From NCBI GenBank assembly GCA_023436305.1, contig JAEZJQ010000013.1:1-51165 (forward strand): a DNA stretch of 51,165 bases, read 5' to 3'. Within the stretch, counting starts at the first letter, position 1. The number at the start of each line of letters is the position of its first letter. Shown one piece after another: positions 16,863 to 26,310 of the stretch. Source of the stretch: Bacillota bacterium (lineage in GTDB: Bacteria > Bacillota > UBA4882 > UBA8346). The notes under the pieces were generated by a model. It ran no database searches and had not been told where the DNA came from. It saw only the letters and a program-made list of their open reading frames with translations. Both the position numbers and the translations under genes were made by a program.

Positions 16863-19013
16863 TTAGCTTGTTAGCAAGTCCACCACTTGGAAGCTGGCCT
16901 CCGTCACCTCGATCAGTTCCGGAAATGGAATCGGCGAGGCGCCTCCGGTTTGAATCGCTTTAATGAAGGCGGTTATCTCCCCGAAGTGGCCTTTATCCTG
17001 GCGCCATCGATGCAGACGTTTAAAATTGAGCCAGCCGTAACCGGTCAAGGTTTGAAAGTTATCCAGGCGTAATATTTTCCCCGCGCCAAAGACCTCCAGC
17101 CGCTCTTTCGGGAAGGATTTATGGCCGCTTGAGAAATAATGCACCGTTCCCATGGAGCCATTCGTAAACGTTAGCGTGATAGTGACAGTATCGGCGCAAT
17201 CTTGTTTGGATTTGATTTTAGCAGCCTGAATCTGTTGGATGGGAGAACCGGCCAAAAACCGGAGTAAATCGATAAAATGGCAACCTTCCCCGACAATTCG
17301 GCCACCACCTATCTTCGGGTCTTGAACCCAGTGTTTGGGAGGGATGGCGCCCGCGTTGACGGTCATAATCATACTGATGGGCTCTTTCATGGTCTCCAGG
17401 AGCGACTTCATCTTGCCGACATGGGGTGAGAAGCGGCGGTTAAATCCGGTCAGCAAAATTCCCGGCTTATTTTGCCTCCTTGTTTCTTCATAAGCCTCAA
17501 TGATTTTCCGCAATTGTTCCTGATTCAGCGCTAACGGTTTCTCCACAAAAACATGTTTGCCGGATGTTAATGCCCGGCAGACCAGATCGGCGTGGCTGTC
17601 ATGACGGGTGGTGATGAAAACGGTATTGATTTCCGGATCTTTGATGATGGAATCCAGCTCGGTGGTGGTATTCTCAAAACCAAATTTTCGCCCGGAATGC
17701 ATTCCGTTTAAACCACCCAGTGAAGCAATGGTCTTTAAGCGGATTCCGGCCTTTCGCAGGGTTGGTAATAATACGCCGGTAGCGAATCCTCCCGCGCCGA
17801 TCATGGCAATCACCGGATCAGCAGTGGTTTTTGGCGAAGAATTCCCGGCAACATTTGTTAAAATCACCGTAGGATTTGTGATGGACTCCTGACGGGTTGG
17901 ATCCGCTTCCGGATGCTGTAAAAGTACACCCAGAGGCGCTTGTGATTCATGAATAAGTTGATATGCCGCCGGTGCTTGGCTGAATGGAAACCGGTGGGTT
18001 ATCAGACTTTGGGTTTGGAGACGGCCACAGGCCATCATTTCCAATACTGCTTCGAAATTACGCTGTTCGGTCCAACGGACGAACCCCAAGGGATAATCCA
18101 TTCCCCGTTCCTCATATTCAGGATCGTATCGTCCCGGGCCGTAGGAACAAGAAACTTGAAAGGTTAATTCTTTATCATAAAAGTCACTCCGTTGCAGTTC
18201 CAGTCCGGTTACCCCCACCAGGACAATCCGGCCCCGTTTCCGGCACATCTGAGCCGCCTGATGAACCGGTTCGTCGCTTTGGGTAGAAGCGGTGATCAAT
18301 ACCGCATCCACGCCCCGGCCACTGGAAAAGCTAAGACCGGAGGCCACCGGGTCCTCCCCCGCCGCCAGATGGACGGTCTCGGCCCCTAAAAATTCCGCCA
18401 ATTTTAATTTGTCGTCATGAAAGTCAACCCCGAGTACACGGCAACCATGAGCTTGTAAAATCTGAACCGTTAACAGCCCGACCAATCCAAGTCCGATTAC
18501 CACGATTCTCTCGCCGAGGGTGGGCTGAATCAGCCGCACTCCCTGAAGCGCGATGGAAGCAATGACGGTAAACGCGGCTACTTCGTCATCCACTGGGTCC
18601 GGAATTTTAGCGCACAAATTCTTGGGAACGCAGACTACTTCGGCGTGAGGGCCGTTGGAGATCACCCGATCACCCACTGAAAAATCACTCACTCCATCAC
18701 CGACTTTTAAAACCACACCTGCGTTGGAATATCCGAGGGCTATCGGTTTATCGAGTTTGGCTTGAACTGTTTCCACAGTGGCCAACAAACCGTCGGTTTT
18801 AATCTTTTCCAATACCTGTTTCACTTTCTCCGGCTGTTGTTTGGCTTTCGCAAGCAGGCTCGCTTTTCCAAACTCCAGCACCATTCGTTCCGTGCCAATG
18901 GAGACCAGACTAGCCCGGCTTTGAATTAGGAGACAGCCCGGTTTGACTTGCGGGCAGGGGACTTCAGCCAGTTCGGTTTCACCCGTGCTTAAATTTTGGA
19001 AGATCTGTTTCAT
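16863..19013 (-). CDS. Bi-domain oxidoreductase: alcohol-dehydrogenase-like plus Gfo/Idh/MocA (second copy)
   Basis: 716 residues in two halves. Residues 1-370 resemble medium-chain alcohol dehydrogenases, with a Rossmann loop V-V-I-G-L-G-L-V-G-L-L; the usual zinc-ligand C-G-x-D segment is replaced by S-L-V-S-I-G-T-E, so catalytic zinc is doubtful. Residues about 400-716 are a Gfo/Idh/MocA dehydrogenase, with A-M-I-G-A-G-G-F-A near 405, V-F-V-E-K-P-L-A-L and a C-terminal alpha/beta domain containing G-E-G-C-H-F-I-D. Fusions of this type are found beside heparinase-like genes in exopolysaccharide loci; the substrate is unknown but a uronic-acid nucleotide sugar or glycan terminus is likely. 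It shares its architecture with 29138-31306. Confidence 0.9.
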   Translation of the reverse strand: MKQIFQNLSTGETELAEVPCPQVKPGCLLIQSRASLVSIGTERMVLEFGKASLLAKAKQQPEKVKQVLEKIKTDGLLATVETVQAKLDKPIALGYSNAGVVLKVGDGVSDFSVGDRVISNGPHAEVVCVPKNLCAKIPDPVDDEVAAFTVIASIALQGVRLIQPTLGERIVVIGLGLVGLLTVQILQAHGCRVLGVDFHDDKLKLAEFLGAETVHLAAGEDPVASGLSFSSGRGVDAVLITASTQSDEPVHQAAQMCRKRGRIVLVGVTGLELQRSDFYDKELTFQVSCSYGPGRYDPEYEERGMDYPLGFVRWTEQRNFEAVLEMMACGRLQTQSLITHRFPFSQAPAAYQLIHESQAPLGVLLQHPEADPTRQESITNPTVILTNVAGNSSPKTTADPVIAMIGAGGFATGVLLPTLRKAGIRLKTIASLGGLNGMHSGRKFGFENTTTELDSIIKDPEINTVFITTRHDSHADLVCRALTSGKHVFVEKPLALNQEQLRKIIEAYEETRRQNKPGILLTGFNRRFSPHVGKMKSLLETMKEPISMIMTVNAGAIPPKHWVQDPKIGGGRIVGEGCHFIDLLRFLAGSPIQQIQAAKIKSKQDCADTVTITLTFTNGSMGTVHYFSSGHKSFPKERLEVFGAGKILRLDNFQTLTGYGWLNFKRLHRWRQDKGHFGEITAFIKAIQTGGASPIPFPELIEVTEASFQVVDLLTS

Positions 19014-19090
19014 CGACTTAAACCACTTTCCTTCCTTTACCAGGAGATTCGGTCACTCTGTCAATTCGTTCCAAATTGATGGAAACCTGT

Positions 19091-20359
19091 TTAATAGTCA
19101 TCCATTTCGCTTTTCGGATAATCCGCCGCTGTTTTAAAATCAGCCAAGGCCAGAAAAGCAACTAAAAGATTAATCCAAATATTAATTGATCCGATATTAA
19201 TCGTTATATTAGCGATTACACCATACAAAAGATAAGCAAACGGCCCAATGATGAGAATAAACTTGGTTACTGCATCAGAGTTTTTTGAACCGGAAATAAT
19301 AATCCTCAACATCCGGCTGAAAACGATAGCGACTAGGAGTATCGAAGAGATAAAACCCAAAATTCCCAGTTCCAAACCTTGTTGAATAAAAAACTGGTGG
19401 GCGGTGGTAGCGGAAATATGGAGATACGATAACCCATGGCCAACTCCAAATACCCAATTTTCAAGAAAAACACCCAGTCCATCTCTCATAGCGCCAATTC
19501 TTTCGAAAAAAGAACCTTGACGCCCCATAAGTAAACGAATCAATCCTACAAAGAAATTATTAAACGTAAAACCAACGATTAATAAAGAAAATAATGAAGA
19601 AATAAAAAATCTATAATACTTTCTGAAAACGACCAGCAGCAAAAATACTACCAAACCCACGAAAAAGGAAGTCATGGACTGTATAATTAGAAGATTTAGA
19701 CCCATTAATCCCAGACAACCTCCAAACCATATTCTCAACAAGAGCGGCCGGCTTTTATCCAAAGCCAATACCAGTAAAGGCGGCCCGGTTAACAGGATAA
19801 GCTGGGCAAAGTTACCGATATTACCATAAGTAACTCGCATATAACTTTCCATTTTAACCAAGTTATACCTCGAATACGCAAGAGTATACAGACTCGGAAC
19901 GCCCCATTCCCGGAAATAAGCCGCCACGCCTAAAATCAATGGCGTAAATAATCCCAATGATACCGCAATAAAAATCCGGTTTAGCTTGGTATCATCCGGA
20001 TGGAAACCCCGGAGCGCTAAAAAAATAATCATCGGAACAATTATACCACTGATATAGTTCGTGAAACCATCGATTACCGTTACATTCCAGATTAAACTCA
20101 ATGTGGCCGCGATAAGCCATAGTGTAAAAACAATACTGAATCCTGGGCTCTCCCGTTGCAAAGTAAAGTTGTTACTATTTTTAAAATACTTAATCAATAA
20201 TAACCCGGTCGCCAAACAAAACGTCACTAAAAAACCATAATAGGGAAAGTTAATAACTCCTCTTCCCGATTGGAAAAACCAGTAATACAATTTGAAAGCG
20301 CTATTGGTGGCGGCTATCGTAAACAGTAATACAATTATCCCCCGGTCATATAATTTCAA
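19091..20359 (-). CDS. O-antigen ligase/polymerase-like membrane protein (Wzy candidate)
   Basis: 422 residues with about 10-12 hydrophobic segments. Between about residues 280 and 330 lies a periplasmic-type loop with G-V-F-L-E-N-W-V-F-G-V-G-H-G and S-A-T-T-A-H-Q-F-F-I-Q-Q-G-L-E-L-G, which is the Wzy_C/O-antigen-ligase signature region (H-x-x-x-L-x-x-x-x-E-x-G pattern). By position beside a flippase it is best read as the polymerase that joins lipid-linked repeat units on the outer face of the inner membrane. The TTG start overlaps the preceding glycosyltransferase stop by 4 nt, with GAGGGGGG 6 nt upstream. A ligase role is the main alternative. Confidence 0.85.
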   Translation of the reverse strand: MKLYDRGIIVLLFTIAATNSAFKLYYWFFQSGRGVINFPYYGFLVTFCLATGLLLIKYFKNSNNFTLQRESPGFSIVFTLWLIAATLSLIWNVTVIDGFTNYISGIIVPMIIFLALRGFHPDDTKLNRIFIAVSLGLFTPLILGVAAYFREWGVPSLYTLAYSRYNLVKMESYMRVTYGNIGNFAQLILLTGPPLLVLALDKSRPLLLRIWFGGCLGLMGLNLLIIQSMTSFFVGLVVFLLLVVFRKYYRFFISSLFSLLIVGFTFNNFFVGLIRLLMGRQGSFFERIGAMRDGLGVFLENWVFGVGHGLSYLHISATTAHQFFIQQGLELGILGFISSILLVAIVFSRMLRIIISGSKNSDAVTKFILIIGPFAYLLYGVIANITINIGSINIWINLLVAFLALADFKTAADYPKSEMDDY

Positions 20360-22017
20360 CGATAACCCCCCTCATTTCCCAGTTGTGACACTCGTTCCAA
20401 AATCGCTTTAACATGCCGGTCCCATGTATATTTCGCATAAACTTCCGCCCGTGCGTTTTTTCCTAAATGATCCCGCCAATCCACTTGTTCGGTCAAAAAA
20501 CGGATTCCCATCCGCAAGGAATCAATATCCCCGGGTTTGCAAAGCACGGCCAATGAATGGTCAGATTCATTCGGACCAAAGTCCGGCAACGAATCGAAAT
20601 GAATGCCGGGGGTTAATACTTGTCCTACTTGCTCCAGATTGGAAGCGACAATTCCTTTACCCATGGCCATATACTCGAATAGTTTGGTCGGTGAACCGAA
20701 AAATCTGCTGCCATCGGGATTTGAAATATGCGGAGCGGCCAAAACATCAGAAGCCGCTAAATGCGCAGGCGCCTGGTCCTGATCAATCAAACCGGTAAGT
20801 GTAAAATATGGCTTGTAGCGTTCATCGGCCAGGATTTCCAGAACTTTAGCCATTTTCAGCCCATCACCGATTAATAAAAAATGTAGCCGGTGCTCCCTTA
20901 ACCATGCTTCATCCTTATCAACCATATACCGGATGGTTTGGGCCAGGATATCCACTCCGTGCCATTCTCCAAAGGTACCGATAAATGTAACCACCGTGGC
21001 ATCAGCGCTAATTCCATACCGTTGGCGAACTGATGCTTTACTTGGTTCATCAAACCGTTCCGGATTGAATAACACCGGATCAATACAATTCGGATACCAT
21101 AATATTTTCTCCGCCGGGATACCTCGGGCCGTTAATTCCTCTTTTAAAACTTCGGAAACCACCACAATCAAATGCGCATGCCGTAAACATGCCATTTCCG
21201 CATTCATGGCCGGTTTACTGTAACGTAGCGGAGTCCCCCAGTTGTTGGCAACCCATACTTCCGAGCCGTTATACTCGATAACCAACGGTACTTTGAGGAC
21301 TCGCGCCAATTTTGGACCAGTATAATCCCCAATGGATAATCTTTGATAGACAAATCCGGGCGTATCAATATTCATATCACAAATCTGCCTGACAATACCA
21401 TGGCTAAACCGGTACGGGTTAATCTCTGGCGGTAAACCGAAAGCCCATAAGGGCTTTAATGGATGGGCAATTACTTTGGAATCAATTAATGGCAGCAATT
21501 CACTAGCCACATAATGAACTTCATAACCTTGCCGGCTAAGACCATTCACGACTCCGGCAATATGGCCTACCGACCCCCCCGCTTTCACTCCATACCACAG
21601 ATTGGTCCGCAAGAAAAAAACTTTGGCGCTTCCGTTTGGTTTCGCCGCCTGTAAGGGGGATTTTAACAGATAATTAACTTCCCAATTGAGCTGTTTCAAA
21701 ACATACTGGCCATGGATCGAGGCCAAAATGATTTTTACCAGATCCATGAACACCGAAAGCCGGGTAAAAGTTCTAAGCGACAGATCGGGCATTACAATAA
21801 ACCGCTTGGCGCTGCAGATGGCGGTCATAATTTTGAGAACGGGCAGCAGTGCCATACTATTGCAATCTTCCATCAATAAATATACGGACTCAATATCGGA
21901 AGAACACAGTTTTTTGAATACTTCACCCAGTGGTAATCGCCGGAGTTCCGACACTTTTAACCAGTCTGAAACCGGCCCGATTTTCGTTTCCAGGCGCTGC
22001 CGATAGCTTGATGACAA
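20356..22017 (-). CDS. Glycosyltransferase family 4 with N-terminal extension
   Basis: 553 residues, long for GT4. The first 130 residues have no recognisable motif; the GT-B fold starts near V-F-F-L-R-T-N-L-W-Y-G and G-G-S-V-G-H-I-A-G. V-I-E-Y-N-G-S-E-V-W lies in the N-domain; W-Y-P-N-C-I-D-P-V-L-F-N-P and F-F-G-S-P-T-K-L-F-E-Y-M-A-M-G-K-G-I-V-A (E-x7-E-like nucleotide-sugar site) lie in the C-domain. It should add a sugar to the lipid-linked repeat unit in the cytoplasm. The TTG start at 22017 has no strong ribosome site, so the N-terminus is uncertain. Stop overlaps the Wzy-like start. Confidence 0.88.
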   Translation of the reverse strand: MSSSYRQRLETKIGPVSDWLKVSELRRLPLGEVFKKLCSSDIESVYLLMEDCNSMALLPVLKIMTAICSAKRFIVMPDLSLRTFTRLSVFMDLVKIILASIHGQYVLKQLNWEVNYLLKSPLQAAKPNGSAKVFFLRTNLWYGVKAGGSVGHIAGVVNGLSRQGYEVHYVASELLPLIDSKVIAHPLKPLWAFGLPPEINPYRFSHGIVRQICDMNIDTPGFVYQRLSIGDYTGPKLARVLKVPLVIEYNGSEVWVANNWGTPLRYSKPAMNAEMACLRHAHLIVVVSEVLKEELTARGIPAEKILWYPNCIDPVLFNPERFDEPSKASVRQRYGISADATVVTFIGTFGEWHGVDILAQTIRYMVDKDEAWLREHRLHFLLIGDGLKMAKVLEILADERYKPYFTLTGLIDQDQAPAHLAASDVLAAPHISNPDGSRFFGSPTKLFEYMAMGKGIVASNLEQVGQVLTPGIHFDSLPDFGPNESDHSLAVLCKPGDIDSLRMGIRFLTEQVDWRDHLGKNARAEVYAKYTWDRHVKAILERVSQLGNEGGYR

Positions 22018-22060
22018 TTGATACGGAAGTATGGCAATCTTTTTAATTGAACTCGCCTCT

Positions 22061-23308
22061 TTACATGGTTTTTAGAGAGGATTGCCTTTTTATAAACCAG
22101 GCCAACCCAAATATTAATATAAATAATAATGTGTACCCGGTGGAAAAAGCAATGGCCACACCAATACCCGCCATTTTCGGAATTAAAAACCATCCCACGA
22201 CCAAAACGATGACTAAAACCAATAGCCATGATCCGATGACCAACGGTGGAAATCCGGAAGCCGCCAGATACTGGGATAACACGGTGATCATGCTTAAAAA
22301 GAATATTCCCGGCAACATCCGAATTAAAATTGGAAAGGCGGGTACAAATTCAGCCCCAAATATGATGGTGATAAATGGTTTGGCTATCACCACTAAAATC
22401 AGACAAGCTATTAAGGTTAAAATACCCACCATAACCGTATTTTTCAATGTGATATTCCATTTTTCCTCCTGCTTGCGAATTAAGTTCGGAAAAACAATCA
22501 GACTCACCGAGGTTGGCAATATCACCATCATATCCACCAGATTGTAACAGACGGATACATACCCTAATTGTTTTAATCCGCCATACCATTGCAACAAATA
22601 AACATTGCCCCGCATTACCAGAAAACTTAATAATCCCGTAAAATAAGCTTTCAGTGCATATCGAAACCCGGATTTGAACAAAGTGGGACGAAATTTTAGA
22701 CTATCACCACTCTTATACCGTAATAACAACAAAACCAAGATACTCACTAGAATATTCGCTCCAAGTCCAAACCATAAAAAACCATTGACGTTTAATGAAA
22801 GTAAAACCGCAATCACGATAAAAACAAAATTAACGAACCGGTTCCCGATTTCTAGTAAATTAAAAGTACGAATTCGGTTAATCCCCACCAACAAGTTAGC
22901 TCCGAACATATAAAAAAGCATTGGAGCCGCAAAAGCGGCGGCAAACCAAAGATAAGCCGCTGGAATTCCGGGCAAAAGATGTGTCTTTTGAATAATTAAC
23001 ACGGTAGCCATTGAGAGCGAGGTGATAAAGATAGATACCCAAATGCTATTGGTCAACAAACCACCAAGCAAGGACTTGTCCCGGGCCACCAGATAAGTAT
23101 TGCTGGTGTGCAAACCCAAGCTTCCAAACTGAACGATCATACTCGCCACTGTAAGCACTAGAAATATGGCCCCGCGTCCTTCCGGCCCTAAAAACCTGGC
23201 ATAAATGATACTGGAAATAAATCCTAAAATCAGGAGTAAAAAACGGGATAAAACTGTAATGGTGATATCAATATTTAATACTTTTAACCATTGGTGAACT
23301 TGGTTCAT
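22061..23308 (-). CDS. Polysaccharide flippase, MATE/MVF-like fold (Wzx candidate)
   Basis: 415 residues with 12 or so hydrophobic segments evenly spaced, typical of Wzx/RfbX flippases that move undecaprenyl-linked repeat units across the inner membrane. Recognisable family features are the amphipathic first helix and S-R-F-L-L-L-I-L-G-F-I-S-S-I-I-Y-A-R, F-L-G-P-E-G-R-G at residues about 38-45, and the glycine-rich last helices. The start is one of two adjacent ATG codons (23311 or 23308); AAGGA fits 23308 better. A TTG at 23338 overlapping the previous stop is possible but lacks a ribosome site. It follows the heparinase-like gene and precedes a glycosyltransferase. Confidence 0.88.
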   Translation of the reverse strand: MNQVHQWLKVLNIDITITVLSRFLLLILGFISSIIYARFLGPEGRGAIFLVLTVASMIVQFGSLGLHTSNTYLVARDKSLLGGLLTNSIWVSIFITSLSMATVLIIQKTHLLPGIPAAYLWFAAAFAAPMLFYMFGANLLVGINRIRTFNLLEIGNRFVNFVFIVIAVLLSLNVNGFLWFGLGANILVSILVLLLLRYKSGDSLKFRPTLFKSGFRYALKAYFTGLLSFLVMRGNVYLLQWYGGLKQLGYVSVCYNLVDMMVILPTSVSLIVFPNLIRKQEEKWNITLKNTVMVGILTLIACLILVVIAKPFITIIFGAEFVPAFPILIRMLPGIFFLSMITVLSQYLAASGFPPLVIGSWLLVLVIVLVVGWFLIPKMAGIGVAIAFSTGYTLLFILIFGLAWFIKRQSSLKTM

Positions 23309-23334
23309 CATGATTCCTTCACATTTCCCGAATC

Positions 23335-25362
23335 TCAACGTTTTTCGCCGTTAATGGGCTCCAGGGTTACTATCAACGATTTCATTATACCACTGGACCG
23401 CCATACTAATTTAATTGCCGGTTCAGTCCACCCGTAACCAGGAGAGATCCGTGCCGCTTCGACGGTTATTTGCCAGTGGGCCGCGTTGTTCCAGGAAAGC
23501 TTGAATACTTTATTTTCGAAAGACAATTGTAACGAACCGGATTCTATCGCCAATACTTCCACTCCCGGAGCCAGGTGGAACGGGATGGTAATCTCATGAA
23601 CGCCATCCCCCAAAAAATTATCCTCCACCGTTAACTTATGGAGGTCGTGATCCAGTATAACCGACCGTTCAAGTCTAACAGGTGGATTCAGTTTTTGATA
23701 ACCTTGATGAGCACCTTTAAAAACATCCCGATCCGGACCTGTTCGCCAATACTGATTCTCCGGTATGGCTTCATACTGAAGGCTCCACAAATCATCTGGC
23801 CGGATAAAGCGATTGATTTCGATACCGTCAACTTGTGGAGTATTATGATAAGTGGTGGAACGAAACCGGTTCCGTTCCTGGTATGACGCCGTATAAAGAT
23901 AAGCCCCGCAATCACTGATCAGATGAACCCCATCCAAAACCGCTTCCAAGGATAAACAATCGTTATGTCCGTGACCTCCCCGTCCGGCCAGCCCTACCGG
24001 GCCGCAATCGATAAAAATATGGTCCCGGCAGTTGCGCATGATATAAAATCCTCCGGATGGAAAAGCCTTTGATGGCAAAACCGTGGCAGGTTCGTTTCTC
24101 TCCGGCAACATTCCCGCTGCATCCGGACCGAGTAACCAAAAGATCTCATCCCGGGGTCCGGAAAAAGCATCCCTTAAACCGGCTGTATTCCAAACAATAC
24201 CGGCCCAACCGACCAAATAACGGTGATCGTTAATGTTTCGGTGAGAAAAAGGTAACACCCGGCCATCATCGGCATCCCCCCATAAGGGAACCGAACCGTT
24301 CATCCGGGTATAAGCGGCTGTAAAATGTGCCATGGCAATTAGGCGTTCCCGGTATTCATCCGATACCATCAAGCCGCGATCCCGCCGGTACAATGCCGGG
24401 AACAGAAATAATTCCTGCACCAAACGGTGGTAAGCAAGCGAAGCTTCAAAATCTACCCCGTCAACAGTTACCTGGCGCGGTAGTTCTTTTCGGAGAATCT
24501 TCCAACCTAGTTCGCTCCAATGCTTGACGATTCTTCTATCCCCGAAAAACAGACCGGCGAAGACCAGTCCTGCGGCATCGGCCAGATAATGATTACCGTT
24601 AACATCAGAATATTCCAGATAACGTTCGGTATAAACGGCATGAAAATAAAGATAGTTCAGTAATCGCCTCCGGAATCCGGATTCCACCCAACTCCGGCTC
24701 TTCCAGAATACTTTAAAAAACCAGGTCCAGCTTATAATCCGTATGGCGACTTCCATGGTACAAGCCCAATTTACTCCATACAGATATGGATTCGCCGCCA
24801 TCCAGTCATCTAAAATATGCCGCGTCTGGGCGGCGTATTCGTCGTCTCCGGTCAGAAGGTAAGCTTGCCCCACAGGAATAAGCCAGTGTAGCCGGGATAG
24901 TTCCCAAGGAAATTTGACATCACTGGGAAGATCGGGATTATTATAATCAATATCAAATGCATAAGTAACCGGCCAGCCGTAGCCGGTTTTATAATCCCGG
25001 TGCCAATCAATCCGGTTCCCCAGATCCACCTGTCCGGAACCCAGGATATTTATCCGGTGGTCCAACGCATCCTGGGCGGCTTGCAAGATCCGTAATCGCT
25101 CTCCGGGACAGATGCTTTCATGTTGCGGAATATCAATCCGACCGGTAAAGGCCGGATAGGGGGACTCCCCCAGTTCATTCCATAATTGATCGAGGTTTCT
25201 GGATTGTGTTATTATTAATGAACCATTTTGACATCGTTTTTGGTAATACCATACCATAAAACGATCCGTCCGGCGATGCCACTCCCGGATCAGATGCTGT
25301 CCGATAATCACCGGCGGTTTTTGTAACAACCGCTGCAACTTGTTGATCAGATAATAATTCAT
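23335..25362 (-). CDS. Heparinase II/III family protein (copy in first triad)
   Basis: 675 residues, nearly the same length and layout as 14084-16108 but quite diverged. The toroid domain has Y-A-F-D-I-D-Y, S-R-L-H-W-L-I-P-V-G-Q-A-Y and N-G-N-H-Y-L-A-D at 255-262; the C-terminal sandwich has H464-G-H466-N-D468, a better match to the heparinase consensus than its paralogue, and S-T-T-Y-H-N-T-P-Q-V-D. No signal peptide. The protein could trim or edit a uronate polymer in the cytoplasm, or act in a non-lyase way. GGGAGACC precedes the ATG; the upstream methyltransferase ends 27 bp before it. Confidence 0.9.
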   Translation of the reverse strand: MNYYLINKLQRLLQKPPVIIGQHLIREWHRRTDRFMVWYYQKRCQNGSLIITQSRNLDQLWNELGESPYPAFTGRIDIPQHESICPGERLRILQAAQDALDHRINILGSGQVDLGNRIDWHRDYKTGYGWPVTYAFDIDYNNPDLPSDVKFPWELSRLHWLIPVGQAYLLTGDDEYAAQTRHILDDWMAANPYLYGVNWACTMEVAIRIISWTWFFKVFWKSRSWVESGFRRRLLNYLYFHAVYTERYLEYSDVNGNHYLADAAGLVFAGLFFGDRRIVKHWSELGWKILRKELPRQVTVDGVDFEASLAYHRLVQELFLFPALYRRDRGLMVSDEYRERLIAMAHFTAAYTRMNGSVPLWGDADDGRVLPFSHRNINDHRYLVGWAGIVWNTAGLRDAFSGPRDEIFWLLGPDAAGMLPERNEPATVLPSKAFPSGGFYIMRNCRDHIFIDCGPVGLAGRGGHGHNDCLSLEAVLDGVHLISDCGAYLYTASYQERNRFRSTTYHNTPQVDGIEINRFIRPDDLWSLQYEAIPENQYWRTGPDRDVFKGAHQGYQKLNPPVRLERSVILDHDLHKLTVEDNFLGDGVHEITIPFHLAPGVEVLAIESGSLQLSFENKVFKLSWNNAAHWQITVEAARISPGYGWTEPAIKLVWRSSGIMKSLIVTLEPINGEKR

Positions 25363-25389
25363 TGGTCTCCCGAACTTTAACTTTTTAGC

Positions 25390-26310
25390 CTATTTTCGTA
25401 AAACACTTACCAAACTACGGGAAAAGTATTCATTGAGGCCGGGAATACGGTTAAGCAAATTGTTTATAGTTTGACCGATCCGTTTAAATCCAAAATCACC
25501 GGTTAAAATCGGAACAATATTTAATTCCAACATTTCAAAACCAAGACCGTCAATAATCTGGAGGTATTCCTTGATGGTCATGCCGTTCAAAGTCGGCAAA
25601 CACAGTCGTTTACCGTGATAAGACATTTGGGGGTCCGGCTGTTTTATTACATCCGATGTTTTAAATCGCGGATGGTGTTCCAACAAATCATTGATGGCAT
25701 CCACCAGGTTCTGGGCTTTAAAGAACCAATGCAATGCCGGAAAAAGAGTGATATAGTTTAAATGATGCCCAAACATTGCATAATATGGCGTAAAAATAAT
25801 AATGGCCAGACCGTCTTTTTTTAATACCCGGTATAGTTCCGCCAAGATCAACCGGGGGTCTTTGACATGTTCCAAAACATCAATAGAAATAATAACATCA
25901 AAAGATTCACCGGCATCAGCAATCTTGGTTTCTTCTCCCAGACCGAACCGCACATTGGCAATATTCTTCCAGGCTGCATATTCGTTGGCCGTATTGACCA
26001 TCGACGGGAAAACTTCAATTCCTTCCACAAATTTGGCATATTGGGCGTACCAGACCGTCCTGCCGCCATAACCGCATCCAAAATCAAGCACGGTTTTATG
26101 GCGGATGCCATCAATCAACCGCTCCGATGATCCCAAATATAGCGCATAAGTTGCTTCATCACGGAATTCCGTTTCCGAACGCTTAAAATCATCCGGTATC
26201 CCGCCGTTAATTTTTGACGGAGCGACGGTATAACTATAACTGCCCCGGGCACTGAATAACGAAAACCTCTGTGAAAACAGGATGATTCGTTTAATCAACC
26301 ATTGGTTCAT
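25390..26310 (-). CDS. SAM-dependent methyltransferase
   Basis: 306 residues. Class I fold: motif I is V-L-D-F-G-C-G-Y-G-G-R near residue 73, followed by E-V-F-P-S-M-V, F-D-V-I-I-S-I-D-V-L-E-H-V-K and L-K-K-D-G-L-A-I-I-I-F-T-P-Y-Y. The long C-terminal half, with a tryptophan/phenylalanine-rich stretch, is larger than in minimal methyltransferases. Its start overlaps the transglutaminase-like stop by 4 nt. By position it is the middle member of the first oxidoreductase-methyltransferase-heparinase series; acceptor unknown. Confidence 0.85.
   Translation of the reverse strand: MNQWLIKRIILFSQRFSLFSARGSYSYTVAPSKINGGIPDDFKRSETEFRDEATYALYLGSSERLIDGIRHKTVLDFGCGYGGRTVWYAQYAKFVEGIEVFPSMVNTANEYAAWKNIANVRFGLGEETKIADAGESFDVIISIDVLEHVKDPRLILAELYRVLKKDGLAIIIFTPYYAMFGHHLNYITLFPALHWFFKAQNLVDAINDLLEHHPRFKTSDVIKQPDPQMSYHGKRLCLPTLNGMTIKEYLQIIDGLGFEMLELNIVPILTGDFGFKRIGQTINNLLNRIPGLNEYFSRSLVSVLRK

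Noticed and set aside
14084..25362. Alginate biosynthesis operon
   Set aside because: Heparinase-like proteins alone do not indicate alginate; no Alg8/Alg44/AlgE-type genes are present and the Wzx/Wzy/phosphoglycosyl-transferase set points to a repeat-unit polymer.
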